Source of the DNA: Lachnospiraceae bacterium
GTDB taxonomy: Bacteria > Bacillota > Clostridia > Lachnospirales > Lachnospiraceae
Direction: 5' to 3'
Assembly: GCA_024690205.1 (NCBI GenBank)
Contig: JAILCX010000034.1
Span: forward strand, 1 to 64,000
Length of the DNA: 64,000 bases
Position numbers and translations under genes: made by a program. A model generated the notes under the pieces. It was not told the DNA's origin. It saw only the letters and a list, made by a program, of their open reading frames with translations, and did not search any database. Below are positions 51,753 to 59,813 of the stretch, one piece after another (positions within the stretch are counted from its first letter, which is position 1; every line of letters begins with the position of its first letter).

Positions 51753-52155
51753 TCTTTTCGGGATGACCGTGTTAAGCATTGAGGACATCTTACACAAGAG
51801 CATAAAAAAGTGGATGGTGTTTCTCTTTATCATTTCGGGATTGGTGATCTCGTGCCTTGTAAGAGATCTAAGTGAGATCTTCCGCTCGGTATTACCGGGT
51901 ATGTTCCTTTTGATCCTGGGCTCCATAAGCGGGGAAAAGATAGGGTACGGTGACGGATTAACTACGGTAGGGCTTGGATTATGGGCCGGGTATAAAAGTA
52001 CATATATTGCGGTTTTTGCTGGAATCCTTATGTCTTTTGCATCATCGGTCATATATGTGGCAGTAACAAAAATTCTAAAGAAAAAGAGGCAGGATAATAT
52101 TCCTTTTATTCCGTTTCTGATGGCAGGTCTGGTGGTGAGCATTATTTATGGATAA
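51721..52155 (+). CDS. Prepilin peptidase (A24, TadV/CpaA type)
   Basis: A 144-residue membrane aspartic peptidase. Catalytic Asp22 is in 'VLSIEDILHK' and the second Asp in 'EKIGYGDGLT' near 78, the GxGD motif. It has four to six hydrophobic segments and lacks the N-terminal methylase domain, as is usual for TadV. ATG 51721 follows GGGAGG. It starts inside the preceding gene in another frame (32-base overlap) and overlaps the next gene by eight bases. It would process the pilin at 49365 and the pseudopilins of the operon. Confidence 0.9.
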   Translation: MVIHLVLNAASLFGMTVLSIEDILHKSIKKWMVFLFIISGLVISCLVRDLSEIFRSVLPGMFLLILGSISGEKIGYGDGLTTVGLGLWAGYKSTYIAVFAGILMSFASSVIYVAVTKILKKKRQDNIPFIPFLMAGLVVSIIYG

Positions 52156-52567
52156 AAAATATAAGGCATATTTGAGCCTTGAGGGGAGCTTTCTGTTTCC
52201 GATGATCGTTCTGGTCTATTATCTGATCATCTCAGCTTCGTTATTGCTGCTTAACAGATGCCTGACGGCTCAAAACAATTATGTGATAGGAATGAGAGCA
52301 GCATCGTTTTCCATGAGCGCCGAAAAATACGGTGAGGTTATATATTATGACATTTCGGGTTTTGACAGGAGTGGATACGCACTTGACAGGCTTTACAGGA
52401 TAAAGGACAGCTATCCTTCTTTTCCGGTGGAAAGAAATGAATGCGATTCATATGGACAGGATGTTTTTATAAGGACATATGCAGGAAGCATAATTGGAAG
52501 AAATGATAACATGACCGAGTGTCACGGGATCGATCCGGTATCAAAGATCAGGGGGTTAAGAAACTGA
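52148..52567 (+). CDS. TadE/TadF-like minor pseudopilin
   Basis: A 139-residue protein with leader MDKKYKAYLSLEG followed by a hydrophobic helix 'SFLFPMIVLVYYLIISASLL', resembling the preceding TadE-like protein (VEGSLVFPLFLFFM). The rest is a short external domain with two cysteines ('NECDSYG' and 'TECHG'). It overlaps both neighbours by eight and one bases. It probably sits in or at the base of the pilus as a minor component. Confidence 0.75.
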   Translation: MDKKYKAYLSLEGSFLFPMIVLVYYLIISASLLLLNRCLTAQNNYVIGMRAASFSMSAEKYGEVIYYDISGFDRSGYALDRLYRIKDSYPSFPVERNECDSYGQDVFIRTYAGSIIGRNDNMTECHGIDPVSKIRGLRN

Positions 52568-53715
52568 TGACAGGCAGTTACATAAGAGATTTTAAACACA
52601 ATTATCTGGTGATACGTGATGACAGAGTCATCGGACAGGATTACGAGATAAAGATGATCACAAAAAACCGGATAGACGGACTTATATCCTGTGAGGACAG
52701 GATGGTCAACGGAGAGGGATTCCTTTATTACGACGTGACCTCGAAACACGTATTAAAGAGTGTTATGTCCGAAGAACTCATAGATTTTGAAACAGTAAGG
52801 ACCCTCTTTTTGTCGATCATAAGCGTGTGCTCCAGGATGGAGAAATATCTCATGTACGATGACGGACTGATATTTGATCCCGAGTACATTTTTTATGATA
52901 TCGAGACAAAAGATTATTCGTTTATCTACTATAAGGATGAGGACAGCGGAAATCCTGAAAAGCTTTTTGAGTTTCTGATAGAACATCTTGATAACGATGA
53001 TTTTCAGGCGGTTGAAGCGGTTTATCAGATGTCGGATATGAGTAAACGTTCATTTTATGCTTTTGATGAAGTACTGACCTGGTTCAGGGAGCAGTATGAA
53101 GATAATAAAGCTGATCATCCGGATAATGGGGATATTGAAAATATCGTTCATGATGCTGAATATCCGGTGTCTCCGGAAGTTCCGGTCTCTGTTCCTGAAA
53201 AGGATCGGTATGACGAATGGGAAAAAGAATACGAGGAAAAGACGAAGAAAAAACGGGAAAGAAAAAGTTTCTTTGAGCTTCTTCGCGGGTTCTTTTTTAA
53301 AAGCGAAAAGGAAAAGGACGAGGATGAACTTTTTGAAGAGTATTATGAGGAAACATATGAGGAAACGAAAGCAGACGATACCGGCGATAATGCGACGGTG
53401 TTTATCCCATGGGTCGAGAATTCGGAACATAAACTGTACGGAACGGGAAGGGGAAACAAAACACATATAGATCTTTCATCCGTCCCGGTAACCATAGGGA
53501 AAATGCGGGGTGCTGCAGATATAATCCTTAACGATGAGAGCATCTCAAGACTTCATGCAAAACTGTTAAGAAACGGCAGCAGGTTCTTTCTGCTTGATCT
53601 TAACTCCACAAACGGTTCGTACAAGAACGGGGTAAGGCTTTCTCCGAACGAGCAGGTAGTCATAGAACCGGGCGATGAGATAGGCTTCGGCAAACTTAAA
53701 TTCATTTACAGATGA
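52567..53715 (+). CDS. FHA-domain protein with DUF6382-like N-terminus
   Basis: A 382-residue cytoplasmic protein; ATG 52567 overlaps the previous stop (TGATG). Residues 1-180 match what I know as DUF6382 ('SYIRDFKHNYLVI', 'DGLISCEDRMVNGEGFLYYD'). A charged linker follows (about 180-275), with a Lys/Arg cluster before 'SFFELLRGFFF'. Residues about 285-382 are an FHA domain: 'TIGKMRGAADIILNDESISR', 'LHAKLLRNG', 'LLDLNSTNGSYKNG'. FHA domains read phosphothreonine, so a Ser/Thr kinase elsewhere may control pilus assembly. This pairing with Tad genes is known in Firmicutes. Confidence 0.85.
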   Translation: MTGSYIRDFKHNYLVIRDDRVIGQDYEIKMITKNRIDGLISCEDRMVNGEGFLYYDVTSKHVLKSVMSEELIDFETVRTLFLSIISVCSRMEKYLMYDDGLIFDPEYIFYDIETKDYSFIYYKDEDSGNPEKLFEFLIEHLDNDDFQAVEAVYQMSDMSKRSFYAFDEVLTWFREQYEDNKADHPDNGDIENIVHDAEYPVSPEVPVSVPEKDRYDEWEKEYEEKTKKKRERKSFFELLRGFFFKSEKEKDEDELFEEYYEETYEETKADDTGDNATVFIPWVENSEHKLYGTGRGNKTHIDLSSVPVTIGKMRGAADIILNDESISRLHAKLLRNGSRFFLLDLNSTNGSYKNGVRLSPNEQVVIEPGDEIGFGKLKFIYR

Positions 53716-53733
53716 TGGATAAAAGTTTATACT
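53705..53733 (+). promoter_or_regulatory. Promoter of the flavodoxin/SCP2 gene
   Basis: TTTACA (53705-53710) and TATACT (53728-53733) are separated by 17 bp. The -35 box forms part of the last codons of the FHA gene. A start near 53740 gives a 25-nt leader to ATG 53765. Confidence 0.6.
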
Positions 53734-53764
53734 AGGAATGGTGCTTTAAGAAAGGCAGATTCCT

Positions 53765-54781
53765 ATGAAGATCAACATTTACTATGGCGGAAGAGGGCTT
53801 ATTGATGACCCGACTTTGTTTGTCATAAACAAGATGCAGTCGGTGCTTGAAGAACTTCACGTTGAGGTTGAAAGATTCAACCTTTACGAACAGAAGAACA
53901 GCATCACGACACTTCCCCAATCCCTTAAGAGTACAGACGGAATAATACTTGCCACGACAGTGGAATGGCACGGAATAGGCGGATACATGACGCAGTTCCT
54001 TGATGCCTGCTGGCTTTACGGTGACAAGGAAAAGATATCCAAGATATATATGTGCCCCATCGTAATGTCTACGACTTACGGTGAAAGAGAAGGAAAGCTT
54101 GATCTTAGCGTTGCCTGGGAGATCCTCGGCGGGCTTCCCTGCAGCGGTATCTGCGGATATATTGCTGATTCATCGGTTTTTGAAAGAAGTGAAAACTACA
54201 ACAATATCATCGAAAAGAAAGCCGAGAACATGTACAGGACCATCAATCAGAAGCTTGAAAGTCTCCCTGCGAGCAACCAGGCCGTTAAGAAGATGGTTTC
54301 GCTTACAAAGAACATAGATCTTACCCCTCAGGAATCCGAGCAGCTTTCAATGTATGCTTCAGATGATGCGTATGTTACCCAGCAAAAAGAAGATCTTCAG
54401 GATCTTACGGCTTTATACAAGTTCATGATGGGAGCAGACGATAACTCCAATGAAGTCAAGGAAGAGTACATAAAGGAATTCAAGGATCACTTCACTCCGG
54501 TTCCCGGAATAAATGCCGTATACAAAATGATAATAGATGGCAAGAAAAAGCCTCTCATCATTGAAGTTAACGGCCCTTCAGCTGAATACAGATACGGCAA
54601 TGTTGAAGAATGTGATGTTGAGATAACGATACCCAAAGATACGATGGATGACATTGTTTATGCAAGGATGACATTCCAAAGAGCATTTATGGGCGGACTT
54701 ATAAAGATCAAGGGAGATTTCAAGATCCTAAGAGCACTTGACCAGTTGTTCACTTTTATGGAGGGAGATCAGTATGTATAA
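53765..54781 (+). CDS. Flavodoxin-like protein with C-terminal SCP2 domain
   Basis: A 338-residue protein. Residues 1-165 are a flavodoxin/NADPH-FMN-reductase-like fold ('INIYYGGRGLIDDP', 'DGIILATTVEWHGIGGYMTQ', 'ICGYIADSSV'); residues about 235-338 form an SCP2 sterol-carrier-like domain ('VNGPSAEYRYGNVEECDVEI', 'MGGLIKIKGDFKILRALDQL'). SCP2 domains bind lipids or hydrophobic ligands. The combination suggests a flavin-dependent reaction on a hydrophobic molecule, but the substrate is unknown. It has its own promoter, and overlaps the HIT gene by eight bases. Confidence 0.8.
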   Translation: MKINIYYGGRGLIDDPTLFVINKMQSVLEELHVEVERFNLYEQKNSITTLPQSLKSTDGIILATTVEWHGIGGYMTQFLDACWLYGDKEKISKIYMCPIVMSTTYGEREGKLDLSVAWEILGGLPCSGICGYIADSSVFERSENYNNIIEKKAENMYRTINQKLESLPASNQAVKKMVSLTKNIDLTPQESEQLSMYASDDAYVTQQKEDLQDLTALYKFMMGADDNSNEVKEEYIKEFKDHFTPVPGINAVYKMIIDGKKKPLIIEVNGPSAEYRYGNVEECDVEITIPKDTMDDIVYARMTFQRAFMGGLIKIKGDFKILRALDQLFTFMEGDQYV

Positions 54782-55184
54782 GGATGATTGTATTTTCTGC
54801 AAGATCATAAAAGGGGAGATCCCTTCGTACACCATATATGAGGATGACGCTTTTAAGGTAATACTGGATGCAGGCCCGGTATCCAAAGGCCATGCGCTCA
54901 TACTTCCCAAGGATCACTATGATGATCTTTATGAACTTCCCGAGGATAAGGCTGCGGAAGCATTTAAGCTGGCAAAGAAACTGATGGGTGTCATTACCGA
55001 AAAACTCAGATGTGACGGATTTAACATCTGCCAGAATAACGGAGAGGCAGCAGACCAGACGGTAAAGCATTTCCATATGCACCTTGTACCCCGTTACAAT
55101 GGCGGTCAGAAGTTCTTTGCTTATACGCCGCTTAAGCTTACTCCCGAAGAACAGAACAGTATAAAGGAAAAGATCACAACCTGA
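54774..55184 (+). CDS. HIT family hydrolase
   Basis: A 136-residue protein starting at ATG 54774, with GGAGGGAGAT just upstream inside the previous gene. N-terminal 'CIFCKIIKGEIPSYTIYED' and the histidine triad 'HFHMHLVPRY' near 98 define the HINT/Hit group, which hydrolyses purine nucleoside phosphoramidates and adenylates. 'NNGEAADQTVKHFH' is typical. Zinc-binding Cys pair (C..C) is present at the N-terminus. It overlaps the fumarase alpha gene by one base. Confidence 0.93.
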   Translation: MYKDDCIFCKIIKGEIPSYTIYEDDAFKVILDAGPVSKGHALILPKDHYDDLYELPEDKAAEAFKLAKKLMGVITEKLRCDGFNICQNNGEAADQTVKHFHMHLVPRYNGGQKFFAYTPLKLTPEEQNSIKEKITT

Positions 55185-56026
55185 TGAGAACCGTACTTTC
55201 CACAGATATTACAAATGCTGTTCGTGATATGTGCATAGAAGCGGCCCATTTTTTATCCGATGACATGAAAAGTGCTCTTGTTAACGCCAAAGAGAACGAG
55301 GAATCGGAACTGGGAAAGAAGATACTGGGACAGCTGAAAGAAAATCTTGATATAGCATCTTCCGAGATGATTCCGATCTGTCAGGATACCGGAATGGCGG
55401 TGTTTTTTGTCGAGGTGGGTCAGGATGTGCATGTTGAGGGCGGATCCTTATCCGATGCCATAAATGAAGGAGTCAGGAAAGGATATGAAGAAGGATATTT
55501 AAGAAAGTCCGTAGTCGGTGACCCTTTATTAAGAGAAAATACCAAAGATAATACTCCGGCAGTCATTCATTATGACATCGTTCCGGGAGATTCGATAAAG
55601 CTTACGATAGCGCCCAAAGGTTTCGGCTCGGAAAACATGAGCCGTATATTTATGTTAAAGCCGGCCGAAGGGATCGAAGGTGTTAAAAACGCCGTGGTCC
55701 GGGCTGTGTCAGATGCGGGACCGAACGCATGTCCTCCCATGGTGGTGGGAGTCGGCATCGGCGGTACGTTTGAAAAGTGCGCCGAGATCGCAAAGAAAGC
55801 TTTGACAAGACCTGTAAACGAACATTCCAAGCTTGAACACATAGCTAAACTGGAAACGGAGATCCTTGAGATGATTAATAATACAGGGATCGGCCCAGCC
55901 GGATTGGGAGGAAGGATAACTGCTCTGGCGGTTAATATAGAAACTTATCCGACCCACATAGCCGGACTTCCGGTTGCCGTAAATATATGCTGTCATGTAA
56001 ACAGACATTCCACACGGGTGATTTAA
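55184..56026 (+). CDS. Fumarate hydratase class I, alpha subunit
   Basis: A 280-residue subunit matching the N-terminal part of class I fumarase. Conserved 'MIPICQDTGMAVFF' holds the first cluster Cys; 'GSENMSRIFMLKP' and 'ACPPMVVGVGIGGTFEKC' hold further ligand and active-site positions. Two-subunit oxygen-sensitive [4Fe-4S] fumarases of this type are typical of anaerobes. It hydrates fumarate to malate. The beta subunit gene starts directly at the next base. Confidence 0.92.
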   Translation: MRTVLSTDITNAVRDMCIEAAHFLSDDMKSALVNAKENEESELGKKILGQLKENLDIASSEMIPICQDTGMAVFFVEVGQDVHVEGGSLSDAINEGVRKGYEEGYLRKSVVGDPLLRENTKDNTPAVIHYDIVPGDSIKLTIAPKGFGSENMSRIFMLKPAEGIEGVKNAVVRAVSDAGPNACPPMVVGVGIGGTFEKCAEIAKKALTRPVNEHSKLEHIAKLETEILEMINNTGIGPAGLGGRITALAVNIETYPTHIAGLPVAVNICCHVNRHSTRVI

Positions 56027-56575
56027 ATGGACATACATATCAGTGCTCCGCTTAAAGAAGAGGAGATAAAAAAGCTGCATGCGGGAGATATGGTTTATAT
56101 TTCCGGAACGGTTTATACAGCCAGAGATGCAGCTCATAAAAGGATGGAAGAAGCTCTTGATTCAAACAAAGAGCTTCCTTTTGACGTAAGGAATAATATG
56201 ATCTACTATCTGGGACCTAGCCCTGCAAGACCATCGTGTGTTATAGGGTCGGCAGGTCCTACAACATCAAGCCGCATGGATAAATACACTCCAAGACTCC
56301 TGTCCATGGGACTTAAAGGTATGATCGGAAAAGGAAAAAGGTCAGCAGAAGTCAAAAAAGCCGTTGTCGAAAACAAAGCGGTGTATTTTGCGGCCATAGG
56401 CGGTGCCGGGGCTTTACTGTCAAAGGCCATAGTGTCTTCAGAAGTGATAGCGTATGAAGATCTCGGAACCGAGGCGGTTAGAAAACTTGAGGTCAGGGAC
56501 CTGCCCGCGATCGTTGTGATCGATCCCGAGGGCAATGATTTATATGAAACTGCAGTCGATGCTTATAAAAAATAA
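56027..56575 (+). CDS. Fumarate hydratase class I, beta subunit
   Basis: A 182-residue subunit corresponding to the C-terminal part of class I fumarase. It contains 'GDMVYISGTVYTARDAAHKR', 'YYLGPSPARPSCVIGSAGPT', 'MIGKGKRS' and 'YFAAIGGAGALLSK', all conserved in the family. It follows the alpha subunit with no intergenic base. Its 3' end overlaps the next gene's start by about 30 bases in another frame. Confidence 0.92.
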   Translation: MDIHISAPLKEEEIKKLHAGDMVYISGTVYTARDAAHKRMEEALDSNKELPFDVRNNMIYYLGPSPARPSCVIGSAGPTTSSRMDKYTPRLLSMGLKGMIGKGKRSAEVKKAVVENKAVYFAAIGGAGALLSKAIVSSEVIAYEDLGTEAVRKLEVRDLPAIVVIDPEGNDLYETAVDAYKK

Positions 56576-57701
56576 AAAACTGTCGATCATTTGCGTGGTC
56601 GCGGCAGCAGTTTTTTTGACGGCAGCGATCATGGCAGGTAAAGGCATAAAACGCATTTCGATCGGAAATAAGTTAGGGAATCTTAAGGACACAGTGGAAG
56701 CAAACTGTGTCAGTTTTTACAATAAGTATTCCCACTCAAATGTCGAAGGACTTGAGTCGGTGATGGAACAGCTTGCCGACACTAAGTATGAACTTACTCC
56801 GTTATCAGAGGTCGTTGACCTTTTGAAAGAATATCCCGCTGATTACGACGATGCGATAGCCAGAAGAGATATTTTTTCGATCAGCTTCGGCTTTCCTTTG
56901 TTCGGTGCGGATGTGTGGGACCGTTTTGTTGCAGGCAGCAAGATAGGACATCCCGGAAACGTGGTAATGGTCCAGTTCGATACCAATATGGTTCCCTACT
57001 ACTACTATATCGAATATGACGGATCGATATATCATATAGTTGAGGACCGTTCGATCGACAGTGAGGACGGAGAATCCGGTTATACGGAGTGGTTTGCCAA
57101 ATATCTGAATGTTGAATGCTATCAGGCAGAAGCAGGATATGCGGAGTATGCCTATCTGACGGATGATCCTTCGATCATATACAAAGACATAATAAATTAT
57201 TATTCAGATGAAGAAGCAAGCGAAGAAAATGCACCTTCGGCATTCAACTTCTATATCGGAGTAGTTACGGAAGATATCAGACAGACTTTTATCGTAACTC
57301 CGGAAAAAGTAGATGGAGATTACGAACTTGATTATACGGGTTATACCGACAAGCATCCTTCATTTGCCGAGGATAATCCGATGAGAGATTATGATGGAGA
57401 CGGAATTCTCGACAGGGTGTACAGAGACAAGATCGTTACCGAAGATGAAGGCACAAAAACCGGAGTCTACCTGCTTTTTGGAAACGGAGAAGTTCTGACA
57501 CTATCCGAAGATGTACAGGATATGGATTTCAGGACTGTTTCCGCAGACTTTTCCGGAGATGGGTTTAATGATATCTGCTTTGCAACATATACCGAAGAAG
57601 GACAGATAAACGAAGCATTATTCTTTGAGTATAACGAAGACAGATATATTCTGGCAGACATGCCGAAGACAGTCGGCGAAAGTGGAGTATTATCCAGATG
57701 A
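56544..57701 (+). CDS. Membrane-anchored or exported protein with FG-GAP/EF-hand-like calcium loops
   Basis: About 385 residues from ATG 56544; ATG 56535 is also in frame but too close to GAGGG (56527-56531). A membrane segment at about 10-28 ('LSIICVVAAAVFLTAAIMAG') anchors or exports the protein. The main part has no motif I recognise ('VVMVQFDTNMVPYYYYIEYD'). Near the C-terminus are two Asp-rich loops, 'RDYDGDGILDRVYRD' and 'ADFSGDGFNDICF', like calcium loops of VCBS/FG-GAP or dockerin-type repeats. It starts inside the fumarase beta gene and ends overlapping the GT2 gene by four bases, linking metabolism genes to the glycan locus. Confidence 0.7.
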   Translation: MKLQSMLIKNKKLSIICVVAAAVFLTAAIMAGKGIKRISIGNKLGNLKDTVEANCVSFYNKYSHSNVEGLESVMEQLADTKYELTPLSEVVDLLKEYPADYDDAIARRDIFSISFGFPLFGADVWDRFVAGSKIGHPGNVVMVQFDTNMVPYYYYIEYDGSIYHIVEDRSIDSEDGESGYTEWFAKYLNVECYQAEAGYAEYAYLTDDPSIIYKDIINYYSDEEASEENAPSAFNFYIGVVTEDIRQTFIVTPEKVDGDYELDYTGYTDKHPSFAEDNPMRDYDGDGILDRVYRDKIVTEDEGTKTGVYLLFGNGEVLTLSEDVQDMDFRTVSADFSGDGFNDICFATYTEEGQINEALFFEYNEDRYILADMPKTVGESGVLSR

Positions 57702-58732
57702 TACTTAGCATTATAGTACCCGTATATAACATGGCATCCGATAATAAACTGTCTTTCTGTCTGGATTCACTGCTGAACCAGACGATAGATGATTATGAGA
57801 TAATAGCCGTTGATGACTGCTCGACCGACGATTCGCTAAGGATCCTTAAGGAGTATGAATCCAAAAATCCCGGAAGGATCAAGGCACTTCACAGTGATGT
57901 CAATCACCATCAGGGCGGTGCAAAGAATATCGGGCTTAAGAAAGCTTCCGGTGACTGGATCGGGTTTATTGATGCAGATGACTGGATAAGCCCTGACATG
58001 TACGAAAAGCTAATAAAAAGAGCGCAACAGACAGGTGCAGATGTTGTCGGCTGCGATTACAGCTTTGTATATGAACATACCTATACCGTCGGAGATGAGA
58101 TAATACCAAACAGCCGTGATGACCAGACGGGTGTTCTCGATCATGATAAAAAAGCAAGCCTTATCATGGACGGTGGAAGCCTTTGCGTCAAGATATTCAG
58201 ACGTAAGACGATAATCGATAATGAGTTGTTTTTCCCCGAAGATATATTTTACGAAGATAATGCACTCGGTAACTCGTATCTTTTACTTTCAGACCGGTTC
58301 GAGTATGTAAAAGAGCCGCTGTATTACTATTATCAGCATGACACCTCAACGGTTCATTCTTTTTCGGAAAGAAGATGCCGCGACAGAATGGATTCCGGCC
58401 TTATCATGCTTGAAGAAGCAAAAAAGCACGGATACTTTGAGGAATTCCGAAAGGAAATAGAATATAAATTCACGCTGCTTTATTTTATAAACACGATCTT
58501 TACCTATATGCCGTGTGTCAGGCCGGTAAGGACTTCATTTATTAAGGAAATGTGCGACGGATTAAAAGCCGCTTTTCCCGATTTTGAAAACAACGGATAC
58601 TACGTGGAAAAAACTCCGGAGGAAGAAAAGCGCCTTATAAAAATGGCGATGAGATCACCGCTTGGATTTATTATCTACTACAAGCTTCTTTGGGGATATC
58701 GTAACGCAAGAAAACGCTTAACAGGGAAATGA
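57698..58732 (+). CDS. Family 2 glycosyltransferase
   Basis: A 344-residue GT-A glycosyltransferase. The N-terminal domain has 'LSIIVPVYNMASDNKLSFCL', 'IIAVDDCSTDDSLRIL', 'HQGGAKNIGLKKASGDWIGF' and the DxD-type 'IDADDWISPDMYE'. The C-terminal part carries a hydrophobic/amphipathic region near 270. It transfers a sugar from a nucleotide donor to a surface glycan; donor unknown. First clear gene of the glycan locus; it overlaps its upstream neighbour by four bases (ATGA) and the next gene follows directly. Confidence 0.92.
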   Translation: MILSIIVPVYNMASDNKLSFCLDSLLNQTIDDYEIIAVDDCSTDDSLRILKEYESKNPGRIKALHSDVNHHQGGAKNIGLKKASGDWIGFIDADDWISPDMYEKLIKRAQQTGADVVGCDYSFVYEHTYTVGDEIIPNSRDDQTGVLDHDKKASLIMDGGSLCVKIFRRKTIIDNELFFPEDIFYEDNALGNSYLLLSDRFEYVKEPLYYYYQHDTSTVHSFSERRCRDRMDSGLIMLEEAKKHGYFEEFRKEIEYKFTLLYFINTIFTYMPCVRPVRTSFIKEMCDGLKAAFPDFENNGYYVEKTPEEEKRLIKMAMRSPLGFIIYYKLLWGYRNARKRLTGK

Positions 58733-58734
58733 TC

Positions 58735-59802
58735 ATGAAAGACAGGATCTATGTCTGCCACACTTTTTATCATGCATATATAGCCACGGTAAAAGAGCTC
58801 AATCTGCCTGAATCCCAAAGAGGCAAGGCAACTCTTGTATTAAGCACCATGTCAAACGACTTTGGTTCATTACGTGAAAAGGCGTTAAAAAGCGGTCTTT
58901 TCGAAGATGTGCTGATGTTTGATGAGAAGGAAGATATATGTTTTCCGGAAGTGATGAAGTATCATGCTGACAAGGGAAACACATTTCTTAACCTGCTCCA
59001 GAGGATCAGATATACCAAGCTGCTTGGTAAAGCACAGGAAGAAAACATCCCTGTAGATTTTAAAGAGTACAAAGACATCTATGTTTTTTGTGATTCCGAT
59101 CCTATCGGTTATTACCTGAATTATAAAAAGATACGTTACCATGCGGTCGAAGATGGGCTTGATACCATAAAGTACTGCGACGATGCTAGGTACGGAAACA
59201 GAGGCCATTTTAAACTTAAGGCATTCATGGCCAAATTAAACCTCATATTTATCGAGAACGGTTATTCCAAATACTGTATCGATATGGAGGTAAACGATAT
59301 TTCGGCGCTTAAGTACAAGCTTCCGAATTACGTTGAAGCTCCAAGGGAAAAACTCTTTAAAGGGATACCGGATAAAGACAGGCACTATCTGATGGATATC
59401 TTCATGGATGATCCTGAAACATTGCTTGGTCAGTTAAGAAATATAGAACCCGGCAAAAAGAAGGTTATGATCCTTTCAGATCCCGTATGTGATTATGAGA
59501 CCAGAAAAAAGATGATGCGGGATATCATAAACGAATATGCAAAAGACGCATCAGTTATGATAAAGCCACATCCAAGAGACGTGGTCGACTATAAAAACGA
59601 ATTCAGGGATTGTATCATAATAAAGGGAAGGTTTCCCATGGAGATCCTTAATGAGATTCCCGAGTTTAAAGTGGACAGAGTCGTTTCGATACTCACGGTG
59701 GTCGATGCGATAGGCTTTGCCGATGAGAGGATCTTCCTCGGCGCGGATTTTATGGACAGATACGAAGATCCCGCCATACACAGACAGAACGAAGTGATCT
59801 GA
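58735..59802 (+). CDS. GT52-like (sialyltransferase-type) glycosyltransferase
   Basis: About 355 residues from ATG 58735 (AGGGA eight bases upstream; ATG 58729 also in frame). 'DRIYVCHTFYHAYIATVKEL' at the N-terminus resembles the GT52 start 'xxVCxTPYHLxI', 'RYHAVEDGLDTIKY' the Glu-Asp-Gly motif, and 'KKVMILSDPV' followed by 'VMIKPHPRDVVDY' the nucleotide-binding half found in GT52 and related polysialyltransferases. Such enzymes use CMP-activated nine-carbon sugars. The PseF-like CMP-sugar synthase at the window end agrees with this. Confidence 0.75.
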   Translation: MKDRIYVCHTFYHAYIATVKELNLPESQRGKATLVLSTMSNDFGSLREKALKSGLFEDVLMFDEKEDICFPEVMKYHADKGNTFLNLLQRIRYTKLLGKAQEENIPVDFKEYKDIYVFCDSDPIGYYLNYKKIRYHAVEDGLDTIKYCDDARYGNRGHFKLKAFMAKLNLIFIENGYSKYCIDMEVNDISALKYKLPNYVEAPREKLFKGIPDKDRHYLMDIFMDDPETLLGQLRNIEPGKKKVMILSDPVCDYETRKKMMRDIINEYAKDASVMIKPHPRDVVDYKNEFRDCIIIKGRFPMEILNEIPEFKVDRVVSILTVVDAIGFADERIFLGADFMDRYEDPAIHRQNEVI

Positions 59803-59813
59803 AAGAGGCTTTT

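Noticed and set aside
51096-52142. 348-residue open frame on the minus strand opposite the TadE-like and peptidase genes
   Set aside because: Its plus-strand counterparts have clear motifs (prepilin helix, CxxC modules, GxGD) and ribosome sites; the reverse frame is rich in Arg, Cys and His in the way shadow frames are and shows no domain.
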